Counted from the stretch's first letter, positions 1-9,546 are shown. The stretch: DNA of 64,000 bases from Celeribacter litoreus (GCF_020165855.1 NZ_JAIUFY010000011.1:124001-188000), one strand, 5' to 3'. A program made the numbers and translations. The notes: generated from the letters alone by a model not told the origin.

Positions 1-1248
1 GTCGAAATGTTCGTCGGTGTCGGTGCATCGCGTGTGCGCGACATGTTCGAGCAGGCGAAAAAGAACGCACCGTGTATCGTCTTTATTGATGAGATCGACG
101 CCGTCGGTCGTCACCGTGGCGCAGGCTATGGCGGTGGGAACGACGAGCGTGAACAAACGCTCAACCAGTTGCTCGTCGAGATGGACGGCTTTGAGGCCAA
201 CGAAGGCGTGATCATCGTCGCTGCGACCAACCGTCGTGACGTGCTTGACCCGGCCCTTCTGCGTCCTGGCCGCTTTGACCGTCAGGTCACTGTGCCGAAC
301 CCGGATATCAAAGGCCGTGAGAAAATCCTCAACGTGCACGCACGCAAAGTGCCGCTCGGCCCGAATGTGGACCTGCGTATCATCGCGCGCGGTACTCCAG
401 GCTTCTCCGGTGCTGACCTCGCGAACCTTGTGAACGAAGCCGCACTTATGGCCGCTCGGATCGGTCGCCGCCAGGTGACGATGGACGATTTCGAACAGGC
501 GAAAGACAAAGTGATGATGGGTGCGGAGCGCCGCTCCATGGTGCTGACGGATGAGCAGAAAGAGAAAACTGCCTATCACGAAGCTGGCCACGCGATTGTT
601 GGTCTGAAACTGCCTAAATGCGATCCGGTCTATAAAGCGACGATCATTCCGCGCGGTGGTGCGCTTGGCATGGTGATGAGCCTGCCGGAGATGGACAAGC
701 TTCAGATGTTCAAAGACGAAGCCCATCAGCGCATTGCAATGACGATGGCAGGTAAGGCCGCCGAAATCTTCAAATACGGTCCGGACGAAGTGTCCTCGGG
801 ACCGGTTGGAGACATTCAGCAGGCATCTCAACTCGCCCGTGCCATGGTTATGCGTTACGGCATGTCTGACAAAGTAGGTAACGTTGATTACGCAGAGGCC
901 GCTGAAGGCTATCAGGGTAACACAACGGGCCTCTCTGTTTCGGCGCACACCAAAGAGCTGATCGAAGAAGAGGTGAAAACCTTTATCGAGGACGGCTACA
1001 ATCAGGCCTACCAGATCATCTCCGAGAATGCGGATGAGTTCGAACGCCTCGCACAGGGTCTTCTCGAATACGAAACCTTGACGGGCGAAGAGATTAAACG
1101 GGTGATGGCCGGTGAGCCGCCGCATGGCGGCGATGATGACGGTGCATCAGGGACATCGGATGATGACACCGCGTCGATCACCGCGATCCCGAAAACAAAG
1201 AAGAAACCGAAATCTGATGGCGGAATGGAACCCACACCGTCGTCTTAA
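1..1248 (+). CDS. ftsH: ATP-dependent zinc metalloprotease FtsH, 3' part
   Basis: Membrane-anchored AAA+ protease that extracts and degrades membrane and short-lived cytosolic proteins. The window opens inside the AAA domain, so the N-terminal membrane helices and Walker A lie upstream. Visible are the Walker B stretch (IVFIDEID), the second region of homology ([20 protein letters not shown]), the zinc-binding HEAGH at nt 577-591, and a downstream GPVGDI segment carrying the likely third zinc ligand Asp. The C-terminus is an Asp/Ser-rich acidic stretch followed by a Lys-rich tail, a variable region in this family. About 415 of an expected 640 or so residues are present. A strong terminator follows. 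Identity is certain; only the 5' end is missing. Confidence 0.97.
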   Translation, partial: VEMFVGVGASRVRDMFEQAKKNAPCIVFIDEIDAVGRHRGAGYGGGNDEREQTLNQLLVEMDGFEANEGVIIVAATNRRDVLDPALLRPGRFDRQVTVPNPDIKGREKILNVHARKVPLGPNVDLRIIARGTPGFSGADLANLVNEAALMAARIGRRQVTMDDFEQAKDKVMMGAERRSMVLTDEQKEKTAYHEAGHAIVGLKLPKCDPVYKATIIPRGGALGMVMSLPEMDKLQMFKDEAHQRIAMTMAGKAAEIFKYGPDEVSSGPVGDIQQASQLARAMVMRYGMSDKVGNVDYAEAAEGYQGNTTGLSVSAHTKELIEEEVKTFIEDGYNQAYQIISENADEFERLAQGLLEYETLTGEEIKRVMAGEPPHGGDDDGASGTSDDDTASITAIPKTKKKPKSDGGMEPTPSS

Positions 1249-1266
1249 TCGGATATGAATTCTGAA

Positions 1267-1297
1267 GGCCGTGCTCGTTTGAGTGCGGTCTTTTTTT
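1267..1297 (+). terminator. Rho-independent terminator of ftsH
   Basis: A 10-bp stem (1267-1276 with 1281-1290, three G:U pairs) with a GTTT loop is followed by seven T residues. It sits 18 nt after the ftsH stop, before the ribosome-binding site of the next gene. Confidence 0.8.
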
Positions 1298-1320
1298 GCA
1301 AGACTGAGGAGGAGGCTCAT

Positions 1321-2094
1321 ATGAGCGACTGGAGCCCAACGGATTATGCCCAATATTACGATCTGCGTCTTTTGCCGGCGCGCGACCTACTAACTGCGGT
1401 GGGAGATCTGCCCGAGGGGCGCATTCTTGATCTCGGGTGTGGCTCTGGCGGCGTCGGGCATCTGTTCAAAGAACAGTTCCCCGGGCGCACGATCGATGGC
1501 ATCGAAAATTCGCCGGCCATGCGCGAAGCCGCGCAGGCAACTGGGGTTTATAATTCCGTCGAGGACGGCGATCTCGCAGCCCATGATCTCGGCACCGAGA
1601 ATGCGTTGATCTTCACTAACGCGGCGCTGAACTGGGTGAAAGATCACCGCTCTGTTTTGCCGCGGATTGTCGAGCATCTCGTGCCAGGTGGCTGGTTCGC
1701 AATGCAGGTGCCGTCTCAACACGAAGCTCCGTCGCATGCGCTCGCACGCGACGTCGCGACTAAGATGGACCCTGAAGCATTCCCCGATGCGGACGCAAAC
1801 TCGAATGTCCTGCCGCCGCGCAGTTATGCGAGCATGCTAGCACCTTTCGGTGACGTGCGTGTCTGGATGACGGAATACATGCAGGAACTCACCGCACCGT
1901 TCGGACATCCAGTTCGCCACTTCACACAGGCGACTTATCTGCGCCCGTATCTGAACCATTTCGAGGCTCAGGGACGTCTCGATGATTACGTGAAGGCCTA
2001 TGAGACGGAACTCAATGCGGCCTATCCGATCAATCGGCAAGGTCAGGCGTGGTTCCCGTTCAAACGGCTCTTTGTGACGCTTCATAAGACCTAA
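1321..2094 (+). CDS. tam: Trans-aconitate 2-methyltransferase-like SAM methyltransferase
   Basis: Class I SAM-dependent methyltransferase of 257 aa. It opens MSDWSPTDYAQYYDLR like the Tam family and has motif I (ILDLGCGSGG, residues 35-44), the ENSPAM acidic loop, and the family's C-terminal aromatic/basic end (FPFKRLFV). Tam methylates trans-aconitate, a spontaneous by-product that inhibits aconitase. The start at 1321 is chosen because GAGGAGG lies just upstream; an in-frame ATG at 1255 would translate through the ftsH terminator. The gene stands alone between ftsH and the chorismate mutase. The substrate is inferred from family resemblance. Confidence 0.8.
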   Translation: MSDWSPTDYAQYYDLRLLPARDLLTAVGDLPEGRILDLGCGSGGVGHLFKEQFPGRTIDGIENSPAMREAAQATGVYNSVEDGDLAAHDLGTENALIFTNAALNWVKDHRSVLPRIVEHLVPGGWFAMQVPSQHEAPSHALARDVATKMDPEAFPDADANSNVLPPRSYASMLAPFGDVRVWMTEYMQELTAPFGHPVRHFTQATYLRPYLNHFEAQGRLDDYVKAYETELNAAYPINRQGQAWFPFKRLFVTLHKT

Positions 2095-2153
2095 GCGTCT
2101 GTAGGCTTTTCCCCGCGGGCGCTGCATGCTAAAGCGCCCGCAAGAGGAAGACC

Positions 2154-2474
2154 ATGACGCTCAAACCACCTTCAGAAATTGCCACTATGGCTGATTTGCG
2201 CGTGCAGATCGATCAGATCGACCGCGACCTTATTGCACTGTTGGCGATACGCCAGTCCCACGTGGACCGCGCTGCCGAGCTCAAACCAAGCGAAGGCCTA
2301 CCTGCGCGCATCGCAACGCGTGTGACCGATGTTTTGGACAAGGTCGAAGCTGCGGCAGATCGTTCCGGTTTTGATGCCGCTCTGGCCCGCGAGATGTGGG
2401 CTCTCATGATCGAAGAAATGATTGCGCGTGAGGAAAAAGTCCTCGGGCCCAGCAGCGAGGAGACGCAGCCATGA
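2154..2474 (+). CDS. Chorismate mutase, AroQ type
   Basis: A 106-aa all-helical protein of the monofunctional AroQ fold, which converts chorismate to prephenate in Phe/Tyr synthesis. The N-terminal helix shows the LRxxIDxIDxxLIALLAxR pattern of the family, followed by a Lys/Arg-containing second helix and a C-terminal [14 protein letters not shown] helix. AGAGGAAG precedes the ATG. Its stop overlaps the folD start by 4 nt (ATGA), so the two are translationally coupled. Isochorismate-pyruvate lyases share this fold and cannot be excluded by sequence alone. Confidence 0.85.
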   Translation: MTLKPPSEIATMADLRVQIDQIDRDLIALLAIRQSHVDRAAELKPSEGLPARIATRVTDVLDKVEAAADRSGFDAALAREMWALMIEEMIAREEKVLGPSSEETQP

Positions 2475-3388
2475 CAGCACAGTTGATCGACGGAAAGGCA
2501 TTTGCCGCCTCTGTTCGAGAGAAAGTCTCGACGCATGTGGCGCAGATCGCGGAAACGCACGGTGTGACTCCTGGGCTCGCTGTTGTGCTCGTTGGCGAGG
2601 ACCCCGCGTCTGAGGTTTATGTGCGCTCGAAAGGTAAGCAAACCGTTGAAGTCGGGATGAATTCCTTTGAGTACAAGTTGTCCGCGGAGACGTCAGAGGA
2701 GGCGTTGCTCGAACTGATCGAAACGCTGAACGCAGATACGAGCGTCCACGGGATTCTTGTCCAGCTGCCTTTGCCTGCACATCTGAATGAAAGCCTCGTG
2801 ATTAACGCGATTGATCCGGCAAAGGATGTGGACGGGTTCCACATTTCTAACGTGGGTCTGCTCGGGACGGGGCAGAAGTCGATGGTGCCTTGCACGCCGC
2901 TCGGCTGTCTCATGATGCTACGCGATTACCATGGATCACTGTCCGGCCTGAATGCCGTCGTCATTGGGCGTTCGAACATCGTCGGGAAACCGATGGCGCA
3001 ACTTCTTCTTGGCGATAGCTGCACGGTGACGATCGCGCACTCGCGGACAAAAGACCTACCCGAGGTGGTGCGGCGTGCCGATATCGTTGTTGCTGCGGTG
3101 GGGCGTCCGCACTTTGTGCAGGGCGATTGGGTGAAACCGGGTGCAACCGTGATCGACGTCGGGATCAACCGAATCCCAGCGCCGGAGAAAGGCCTTCGCG
3201 ACGATGGCAGTGTGAAAACCCGCCTTGTCGGGGACGTCGACTTTGATGCTGCTGTTTCTGTCGCTGGCGCGATTACGCCGGTGCCGGGAGGAGTTGGGCC
3301 GATGACGATTGCCTGCCTGCTCGCCAACACGCTGACCGCCTGCTGCCGTGCGCACGGGTTCGCGGAGCCCGAGGGGCTGACGGCCTAA
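2471..3388 (+). CDS. folD: Bifunctional methylenetetrahydrofolate dehydrogenase/cyclohydrolase
   Basis: FolD, 305 aa, interconverts 5,10-methylene-THF and 10-formyl-THF (NADP-dependent dehydrogenase plus cyclohydrolase) in cytosolic one-carbon metabolism. Seen are the catalytic Tyr50/Lys54 in EVYVRSK, the GILVQLPLP signature, the Rossmann segment [12 protein letters not shown], and the C-terminal PGGVGPMT. Length is close to the usual 285-300 aa. The ATG overlaps the chorismate mutase stop (ATGA), and a terminator follows within 30 nt. Confidence 0.97.
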   Translation: MTAQLIDGKAFAASVREKVSTHVAQIAETHGVTPGLAVVLVGEDPASEVYVRSKGKQTVEVGMNSFEYKLSAETSEEALLELIETLNADTSVHGILVQLPLPAHLNESLVINAIDPAKDVDGFHISNVGLLGTGQKSMVPCTPLGCLMMLRDYHGSLSGLNAVVIGRSNIVGKPMAQLLLGDSCTVTIAHSRTKDLPEVVRRADIVVAAVGRPHFVQGDWVKPGATVIDVGINRIPAPEKGLRDDGSVKTRLVGDVDFDAAVSVAGAITPVPGGVGPMTIACLLANTLTACCRAHGFAEPEGLTA

Positions 3389-3415
3389 ACAGAAAATGGT
3401 TATACGGATGAAAGA

Positions 3416-3444
3416 GCCCCAGCGTCGTCCGCTGGGGCACTTTT
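3416..3444. terminator. Terminator between convergent genes
   Basis: A perfect 9-bp stem (3416-3424 with 3430-3438, loop TCGTC) is followed by ACTTTT on the plus strand. The minus-strand trailer is T-poorer (TCTTTC), so it mainly ends the folD transcript but may act both ways. Confidence 0.8.
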
Positions 3445-3465
3445 CGTATCTTAGGTGTGTATCGC

Positions 3466-4269
3466 TTAGCTGATCGGCTTTAGCCCGCGCATGGCTTCAC
3501 GGACGACTTCCGGCAAAGCGGTGTCTGCGCCTTCAGGGGCGGCATCCAAAGCGCATGTGACATCTTTAACAAGGATGCCAATTGTGTTGTCGTCCTGAAA
3601 GCCGTGATGTGCGAACTCGATTTGGTCAAACCGTGAGGTGAACCAGTTCTGCCCCGTCGCGGTGCCGATGAGGTTGAGGAGTTTTTGACGATCCACTCCG
3701 GTCTTGTCGGCCCAATCGAGCACGAGGCGCGACATAGCCGTATGTGAGGAACACAGCAGGTTGTTGAGCACTTTGCTTTGCATACCGTCGCCGAACCCGC
3801 CCATATGGTGAATGTTCGTGCCCATTGCTTCGAACATCGGCATGAGCGCAGCGACGTCCAGATCTGCCCCTCCGATCATGAAGGCCAGCGTTCCCTCGCG
3901 CGCGCCAACCTCCGCGCCCGACATGGGGGCATCGACCAATGCAATGTGATCTGGCACACGCGCCCGTAGAGCCCGCACGTAATTCGGCGAAAGGGTCGAG
4001 CAGATCACGACCGTCTTGAGCGATGCGGCGCGGGTTACAAAGCCTTGTGTACCAAAGAGCACTTCGTCGGTCTGGTCCGCATCCCGCACCACGGTGAAGA
4101 GCGTTTCTAGCCCGTCCGCAAACGCGTCCGCGTCCGAGGAGACAGGCAGGTTCGGGAAATCGCTCTCCGGCCGAATGTCAAAGCCTGTGGTCGAAATCCC
4201 CGATTTTAGCATGTTGGAAAGCATACCGCTTCCCATCCGGCCGACGCCTGCAAGGCCAAGTTTTGTCAT
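3466..4269 (-). CDS. 3-hydroxyisobutyrate dehydrogenase-family NAD(P) oxidoreductase
   Basis: Beta-hydroxyacid dehydrogenase family, 267 aa. The N-terminal Rossmann motif is GLAGVGRMG (residues 5-13). The substrate motif VDAPMSGAEVGAREGTL spans about 112-128 and the catalytic Lys166 sits in GDGMQSKVLNN. It is shorter than the usual 285-300 aa, mainly in the Rossmann half. Possible substrates are 3-hydroxyisobutyrate, tartronate semialdehyde or succinic semialdehyde, which sequence alone does not separate. The gene is monocistronic and convergent with folD. Its Shine-Dalgarno is enclosed in a hairpin (4275-4297). Confidence 0.85.
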   Translation of the reverse strand: MTKLGLAGVGRMGSGMLSNMLKSGISTTGFDIRPESDFPNLPVSSDADAFADGLETLFTVVRDADQTDEVLFGTQGFVTRAASLKTVVICSTLSPNYVRALRARVPDHIALVDAPMSGAEVGAREGTLAFMIGGADLDVAALMPMFEAMGTNIHHMGGFGDGMQSKVLNNLLCSSHTAMSRLVLDWADKTGVDRQKLLNLIGTATGQNWFTSRFDQIEFAHHGFQDDNTIGILVKDVTCALDAAPEGADTALPEVVREAMRGLKPIS

Positions 4270-4274
4270 GAATT

Positions 4275-4297
4275 TCCTCCCTTATCTCAAGGGAGGA
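4275..4297 (-). promoter_or_regulatory. Hairpin masking the Shine-Dalgarno of the reductase gene
   Basis: On the minus strand, TCCTCCCTT is followed by a 5-nt loop and its exact complement AAGGGAGGA, which is the ribosome-binding site of the reductase gene starting at 4269. The 9-bp stem would pair the whole Shine-Dalgarno. No T-run follows, so it does not look like a terminator. A role in translational control is inferred. Confidence 0.55.
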
Positions 4298-4343
4298 TGA
4301 CCGGAAGATCGCCGTTTGCAAAGCCCTTCAATGCGGTTCCAAT

Positions 4344-5657
4344 CTAGTGCGCGAACTCGCTCTCTGCGACGAACATGTTCGCCCAGGCGCGTTCGACCAG
4401 TTCAGGGGTCATGCGGTAGGGGATGCCCTCGAAGTCACAGACCGAAATCATCTGATCGATGAGGAAGGTCGGTTGATAGTTCGCGTAAACGTTATCGATT
4501 GTCGGGTATTTCTCTTTGAGGAGATAAACGAGCGCCTTTTCATCTAGAGCCATCTTCTTCTTTTTGGCGACCATCGCGAAAATCTTGAGGAAGCCCGCCT
4601 GATCGGGACCGTCGATCTTGATCTTGTAGAAAATACGACGGAGAGCCGCGGAGTCGAAGATCTTGTTCGGGTGGAAGTTGGTGGAGAAGAGGACCAAGGT
4701 ATCAAAAGGCACCTCGAATTTCTCACCGGATTGCAGGGCGAGAATGTCCTTGCTCTCCTCGAGCGGGACAATCCAGCGGTTGACGAGCTTCTGCGGAGGT
4801 TCTTCCTGACGGCCAAGGTCGTCGACGATGAAGATGCCGCCGGTGGACTTCAACTGCAGAGGGGCCTGATATGTTCGCGCCGTGGGGTTGTAGACGAGGT
4901 CGAGCATGTCGAGCGACAATTCACCACCGGTGACAACCGAGGGGCGTTCGCAGCGCACATACCGGCGGTCAAACCGGTTAGCGGTTTTGCGAAGGGACGT
5001 CGTATCATCCTCTGCATCTTCTTTTTTTACGTGCATCAAAGGGTCATACACGGTGATAACGGAGCCGTTGTATTCAATCGCACGCGGCACATAGATCAGG
5101 TCGCCGAGGGCGTCGCGAATACCGTTCGAGATAGAGGACTTACCGTTGCCCGGCGGTCCGTACATCAGGATCGAGCGACCGGCACCGACGGCCGGCCCGA
5201 GCTGATTGATCAGATCCGGCGGCAAGATCAGGTGCCCCATTGCGCCGAGCAGAGCTTCGCGCGTAATTTTCATATTCCGCACAGATTGGCGTTTGACCTG
5301 CAATGCATAATCCTCAAGAGGAATAGGCATTGCGCCGTAATATTCCGACTGGCTCAGTGCATCGAGCGCACGCGATTTCCCGGTGTCGGACAGACGAAAT
5401 CCCATCTCTGATCCTGCGCCAGCGTGCAGCGTGCCGGTCGCTTCTACCAGGCCTTGTTCTCGCGCGGAATCGATCAACACCTGCGTCACAGATACAGGAA
5501 GGCAGATCGCCTCGGACAAGCGGGACACCTGTTCGAGGTTTGTTCGGAACATTGTTTTCAGGAGGATGTCTCGCATCATCACGGAAGACAATCCGGTGTC
5601 CTCTGCGCGTCGCAAAGCGACAGGCGCGATTACATTTGGCGTTACTTCGACATTCAT
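4344..5657 (-). CDS. AAA ATPase with N-terminal winged-helix-like region
   Basis: Cytosolic ATPase of 437 aa. Residues about 25-100 look like a winged-helix domain, followed by an AAA module with Walker A GPPGNGKS (167-174), Walker B FIVDDLG (276-282) and sensor-1 LFSTNFHP (323-330). No membrane segment is seen. The start at 5657 (MNVEVTPN) gives the likely conserved N-terminus; an in-frame ATG at 5759 would add a low-complexity polar extension with no better ribosome-binding site. It is divergent from the following membrane protein and close to the Tad locus, but no link to piliation is shown. Function unknown; motor, remodelling or regulatory roles are all possible. Confidence 0.75.
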   Translation of the reverse strand: MNVEVTPNVIAPVALRRAEDTGLSSVMMRDILLKTMFRTNLEQVSRLSEAICLPVSVTQVLIDSAREQGLVEATGTLHAGAGSEMGFRLSDTGKSRALDALSQSEYYGAMPIPLEDYALQVKRQSVRNMKITREALLGAMGHLILPPDLINQLGPAVGAGRSILMYGPPGNGKSSISNGIRDALGDLIYVPRAIEYNGSVITVYDPLMHVKKEDAEDDTTSLRKTANRFDRRYVRCERPSVVTGGELSLDMLDLVYNPTARTYQAPLQLKSTGGIFIVDDLGRQEEPPQKLVNRWIVPLEESKDILALQSGEKFEVPFDTLVLFSTNFHPNKIFDSAALRRIFYKIKIDGPDQAGFLKIFAMVAKKKKMALDEKALVYLLKEKYPTIDNVYANYQPTFLIDQMISVCDFEGIPYRMTPELVERAWANMFVAESEFAH

Positions 5658-5829
5658 AGGTATGCTCTTTGATCTCTGGTGCTCTCCCGAATTCACGGCG
5701 GGAGACGCCCTTTCGCTCTCGCTCGCATTTTGCCGTAGGTCATTGTCAAAGGCCAACATTTTCCACGTCTACCTTTGCAAAGAAAACGGTTTGATCATAA
5801 CCTTGCCGAAAAATGCACGAGGCGACGCA

Positions 5830-7482
5830 ATGAACAGGGTATCCTCCCAAAAATATTCGGCTTATCTGGTCATCCTCATCGTCCTGATGGGCGGGGTCGG
5901 CATGGCGAAGGGGGGGCTCTACACCACGCGACATGAGGGTGATACGGCTCATATGGTCGAAATCATCCTGCGGATGTTGTCGGGCCAAACGCCGCACATT
6001 GATTTCTCGACGCCGATTGGAATTTTCGCTTTTGCTCCAGTTGCCTGGTTTTCGAAGATGGGCCTCGGAATCGGCCAGTCTTTTATCGCAGCCCAAATCT
6101 TCATTGCAGCCATCCTTGCTCCGATGGTTCTACGAGTCGCGACTTCCCGACTGAACGGATTGGCCTCGTGGGCGTTTGGGGTGGTCATCATGGGGATGGT
6201 GATGGCGCTCGTGCATGGCGAGGACTTCACTGCGCTCTCGGTCTCTATGTATTATAATCGCTGGGGCTGGGCCTGCGCCTTCATCGCCATTCTGCTCTCT
6301 GTGCTGCCGCCGCATGAGAACGCTAAGGCTCCCCGCCTTGACGGTATGATTGTCGGTGTCATGCTTGCAGCTCTGGCTCTCATAAAATCCACGTATTTTG
6401 TCGCATTCGTGATCCCTGTGGCGCTCGGGTTTCTTGTTCGAGGAGATAAGAAGGGCCTGGTCATCGGAATAGCGACGGGGCTGGGTGTCGCAGTTCTCAC
6501 GATCATTCTCTGCGGCGTTGATTTCTTTCCCGCCTATATTCAGGACCTCCTATCTGTGACGCAGTCCGAGACGCGGGCCAAACCGGGCGTTGCCTTGATC
6601 GAAGTTCTCAATGGACCGCGGTTTTTGATTGCGACTTTGACCCTATTGATGTCGGTGATCGTTCTCCGCCAATCCGGAGAGGAACGTGCTGGTCTTCTGC
6701 TGCTACTTCTCGGGCCGGGGTTTGTTTACGTGACGTACCAGAACTTCGGCAACGATCCGAAATGGTTGATCCTGCTCGCACTGTTTCTCATCACACTTCG
6801 GCCCTCACGGGGCAGGCGTGTCCTCTTCAACGCGGATGCGCGAAATGCAATCGCCGCGCTGGCACTCGTGGCTTTCGCGCTGATTGCACCGTCGATGCAG
6901 AATATGTTCACGAGCCCCTTCCGTCATCTGGCCACGAGCCCCGACGGTTTCGCAGCCCAGTTTGCAGAGATTGAAGAGGTAAGTGACGTATTTGTCAGGA
7001 CCGAGCGCACAGGAATGGTCCTCGCCCGTGTTGCGTTTGTGGATGAGCATCCCGAACTCGCGCCTTACACCGTTGAAGATGATATGTTTGAGCCAGTGAC
7101 TTTCCTCGGTGAGACGCTACCGCGCTGCATGTTGATGGCCGGTGATTCTTCTCTGCACGGCTACATGGCCGACCGCCTCGCCGAACCGCCTTTCAATTTC
7201 CCGCCGGAAACACAATTCTTCGTCACCGACATTGCCTCTGCAATCTGGATTCTCGGTGGCTTCTCTCCCCTTCAGGGTGGCGCGCCGTGGTATTATTCCG
7301 GCACGCCGGGTCTCGAGAACGCGGATGCGATCATTGTGCCGACTTGCTCGCTTGATATGGAAATCGAACGCAATGCGCTTGCCGCAGTGGAGAGGGCGGG
7401 GCTGACACTACGCCCTCCACTGCGTGATCCGCTGATGCTGGTGTATCCGATCGTAAAAGATGCCGAGGCGGTCGTGAACTGA
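5830..7482 (+). CDS. Uncharacterised polytopic membrane protein
   Basis: A 550-aa protein that I do not recognise. The first 470 or so residues hold roughly ten hydrophobic segments, starting with YLVILIVLMGGVGMA. A soluble C-terminal domain of about 150 aa follows, containing CMLMAGDSSLHGYMAD and ending near LMLVYPIVK. The layout recalls GT-C-type integral-membrane glycosyltransferases, but no acidic catalytic motif is assigned here. The start at 5830 has GAGGCG upstream; the open frame before it overlaps the divergent ATPase 5' region and is ignored. The convergent prepilin peptidase ends 12 nt away. Confidence 0.65.
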   Translation: MNRVSSQKYSAYLVILIVLMGGVGMAKGGLYTTRHEGDTAHMVEIILRMLSGQTPHIDFSTPIGIFAFAPVAWFSKMGLGIGQSFIAAQIFIAAILAPMVLRVATSRLNGLASWAFGVVIMGMVMALVHGEDFTALSVSMYYNRWGWACAFIAILLSVLPPHENAKAPRLDGMIVGVMLAALALIKSTYFVAFVIPVALGFLVRGDKKGLVIGIATGLGVAVLTIILCGVDFFPAYIQDLLSVTQSETRAKPGVALIEVLNGPRFLIATLTLLMSVIVLRQSGEERAGLLLLLLGPGFVYVTYQNFGNDPKWLILLALFLITLRPSRGRRVLFNADARNAIAALALVAFALIAPSMQNMFTSPFRHLATSPDGFAAQFAEIEEVSDVFVRTERTGMVLARVAFVDEHPELAPYTVEDDMFEPVTFLGETLPRCMLMAGDSSLHGYMADRLAEPPFNFPPETQFFVTDIASAIWILGGFSPLQGGAPWYYSGTPGLENADAIIVPTCSLDMEIERNALAAVERAGLTLRPPLRDPLMLVYPIVKDAEAVVN

Positions 7483-7494
7483 CCGCCGGGCGTT

Positions 7495-7986
7495 TTACAA
7501 AAACGCAGCGAGTGCGAGATAGCTGACCATTGTGCCCGCGAGCGCGAGGCCCATCGGGAATTTCTTGTTATCCCAAGACACCCAGTCCGGTGTTGCCCGT
7601 CGCACCGCCGAAACAGTGCGCAGCGCGCGATGTGCAGCAAAGGCCGCGAGTAGGAACGCAGCAAAGAGTGTGAGGACAACACTGAGGTCGGCCAGCGGGA
7701 TGAAAAGTGACATGGCCATCGCAAACTTCCCGTCGCCGGCGCCAACGCCGAGATACGCGTATGCGAACAGAGCTACGGGATACATGACGATGCCGTGAGA
7801 GATGCCCCAGAGATAGGTGTCGATTGGCAACAGGAATATCCCCATGAACAGATAGGTTCCGGCGAGGCCGAGAACCAAGTCGTTCGGGATTTTCATCCGC
7901 TTGAGATCGTGAAAGGCGGCGATGAAGGAAATCAGAGCCACAGGCCCCAAGAACCACAGCGCCGCCATTGCGGGCAATGTGAACAT
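7495..7986 (-). CDS. cpaA: Prepilin peptidase of the Tad pilus (CpaA/TadV)
   Basis: Inner-membrane aspartic peptidase of family A24, 163 aa with about five hydrophobic segments. It cleaves the leader from Flp prepilins. The two catalytic aspartates are visible: Asp27 in FHDLKRMKIPN and Asp85 in the GAGDGKF signature. It lacks the N-terminal methylase domain of PilD, as expected for the TadV class. It is the last gene of the minus-strand Tad locus, and its ATG overlaps the upstream TPR gene stop by one base (TGATG). Confidence 0.9.
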   Translation of the reverse strand: MFTLPAMAALWFLGPVALISFIAAFHDLKRMKIPNDLVLGLAGTYLFMGIFLLPIDTYLWGISHGIVMYPVALFAYAYLGVGAGDGKFAMAMSLFIPLADLSVVLTLFAAFLLAAFAAHRALRTVSAVRRATPDWVSWDNKKFPMGLALAGTMVSYLALAAFL

Positions 7987-8843
7987 CAGCCGTTTGAAAC
8001 GTTGGCTTCTAGAGCACGCAAGCTGCGCACAGCTGCCTCAAAGTGCTGCGGATGCGTGTCGATGGCTTCTTTGATCAATCCTGTGCCGATCGCGATATCA
8101 CCAGCTTTCACTGCCGCAAGGCCGAGGGTGTAAAGCAGTTCTGCACGTTCGGTCTGGGTCATTTCCATGACCGGAAGATCGTATTTACCCTGCGCGCCCC
8201 GCGCGAGAACGAGGTTGTTCTTCGCTGTGAACATCTTCGGGTCATAGGTGACCGCTTGCGAGAAGAGACGCTCCGCGTCGCCGAATTCACCGCGTGTGAG
8301 CTTTGAGTAGCCCCAGTTGTTGAGCACGCTTGCGGGACGGGTCGTCAGCCCTGCTGCAGTCTCATAGAAACTATCGGATTTGTCCCATTCTTCGTTACTA
8401 TCCGCGACCATCGCTTCGAGCCGATAGCGCTTGTAGGTTTCATGGGTTGGCGGCACGCTGTCGAGTTGCGCTTCAGCCGCATCCCAATCACCGGTGCGGA
8501 TCAAAGCGTCCGCGTAATCGATGCGGTCATCTGCGGTGGACTCGGAATGTGCGATAACCGCTTTCCATGCCGTCACCGCGGCATCATTGTGCCCTCCCCG
8601 GATGAGGGATTTGGCAAGGCCGCGTTGAAGGTCGATGCGCTCGGGATCTTCGTTCAGAGAGCGCGTGAAATACGCGATGGCTTCATTCGGATCCGCAGCA
8701 TTGAGCATGATGTCCGAGAGACCGCTTTCATCAATGGCGTTGACGGTGGTGTCGGCACGCCGCACGTCGCCAACGTTTTCCTCACAGGCCGATAGGGCCA
8801 GTGTGCCCGCCATAGCGAGCATAATCACACGAATATTGCGCAT
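7986..8843 (-). CDS. tadD: TPR lipoprotein, TadD-like
   Basis: A 285-aa lipoprotein: MRNIRVIMLAMAGT followed by lipobox LSAC, so lipidated at Cys20. Repeats of the tetratricopeptide type follow (AIAYFTRSLNEDP, WDAAEAQLDSVPP, FGDAERLFSQAVTYDP). TadD homologues are periplasmic/outer-membrane TPR lipoproteins needed for Flp pilus assembly. The start at 8843 is chosen for the GAGGTG ribosome-binding site and the signal peptide; the open frame extends 306 nt further upstream but has no such features and overlaps the preceding gene. Confidence 0.85.
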   Translation of the reverse strand: MRNIRVIMLAMAGTLALSACEENVGDVRRADTTVNAIDESGLSDIMLNAADPNEAIAYFTRSLNEDPERIDLQRGLAKSLIRGGHNDAAVTAWKAVIAHSESTADDRIDYADALIRTGDWDAAEAQLDSVPPTHETYKRYRLEAMVADSNEEWDKSDSFYETAAGLTTRPASVLNNWGYSKLTRGEFGDAERLFSQAVTYDPKMFTAKNNLVLARGAQGKYDLPVMEMTQTERAELLYTLGLAAVKAGDIAIGTGLIKEAIDTHPQHFEAAVRSLRALEANVSNG

Positions 8844-8958
8844 GGTGCCTGCACCTCGTTTTCTGCTCGGATCACGGGCTTTGCGCCTCTGTTGGATCCT
8901 ATTGCCTCTATGTCCTTCACCGTTGTTCTTGCCGCGCCCGATTTTCAGGTCATTTGGC

Positions 8959-9546
8959 CTAGCGTGCGAGGATCTGATAGTCTCCAGTTCCGCGCCGCAC
9001 CAAGGTGAAGCCGCTCGTATATTCTTCACTATACGTAGGATTTTCGAGTTTTGCGAGCGCCAAGCGCAGGTTTTCGCGAATTTCGGCAGATTGGCCACTA
9101 TCGAGAGCGAACGCCGTTCTGAAGACCCGCTCAGCCTCGCCGTAGTCACCCTGTTCCATCAAAACGACGCCGAGATTGTTCCACGCTGGCACAAAGGTTT
9201 CATCCATCTCGATTGCAAGCCGAAGATCCTGCTCAGCCTGCCCGAGGCGTCCCAAGCGCAATTTCGCAGAACCGATCGCAGAGCGCGTATCGACAGTCAT
9301 TCCTTCATGCGCTGCGGCTCTATAATAGGCCTTTAGGGCCAGCTCATACTCCTCGGCGGCCATGAGGCGATGCCCAACTGTGAGGCCATCGACAGAGACC
9401 TCGCTGGGGTCAACGCCCGGAGGCGCATAAGCCCCTCCATCCTCAAGCGGAGCGAGAACGCCATCATCCGCGCAAGCTGCGAGTAGGGAGGCACATACGG
9501 CAGTCAGAACGAGCGCGCGTCGGCTCAAGCGGGAAGGTTTGCCCAC
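8959..9546 (-). CDS. Second TPR lipoprotein of the Tad locus
   Basis: A 195-aa protein with a basic N-terminus, hydrophobic core and lipobox LLAAC. Three or so TPR-like helices follow (LMAAEEYELALKAYYRAAAHEG, AEQDLRLAIEMDETFVPAWNNLGVVLM, YGEAERVFRTAFALD). GTG start with AAGGTG just upstream. It lies 15 nt after tadC and 115 nt before the tadD-like gene, in the same direction. It probably partners the other TPR lipoprotein in secretin or pilus assembly; that is inferred from position. Confidence 0.8.
   Translation of the reverse strand: MGKPSRLSRRALVLTAVCASLLAACADDGVLAPLEDGGAYAPPGVDPSEVSVDGLTVGHRLMAAEEYELALKAYYRAAAHEGMTVDTRSAIGSAKLRLGRLGQAEQDLRLAIEMDETFVPAWNNLGVVLMEQGDYGEAERVFRTAFALDSGQSAEIRENLRLALAKLENPTYSEEYTSGFTLVRRGTGDYQILAR

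Noticed and set aside
8844-9149. N-terminal extension of the TadD-like frame
   Set aside because: It overlaps the preceding TPR gene and lacks a start signal; the lipoprotein signal peptide begins at 8843.
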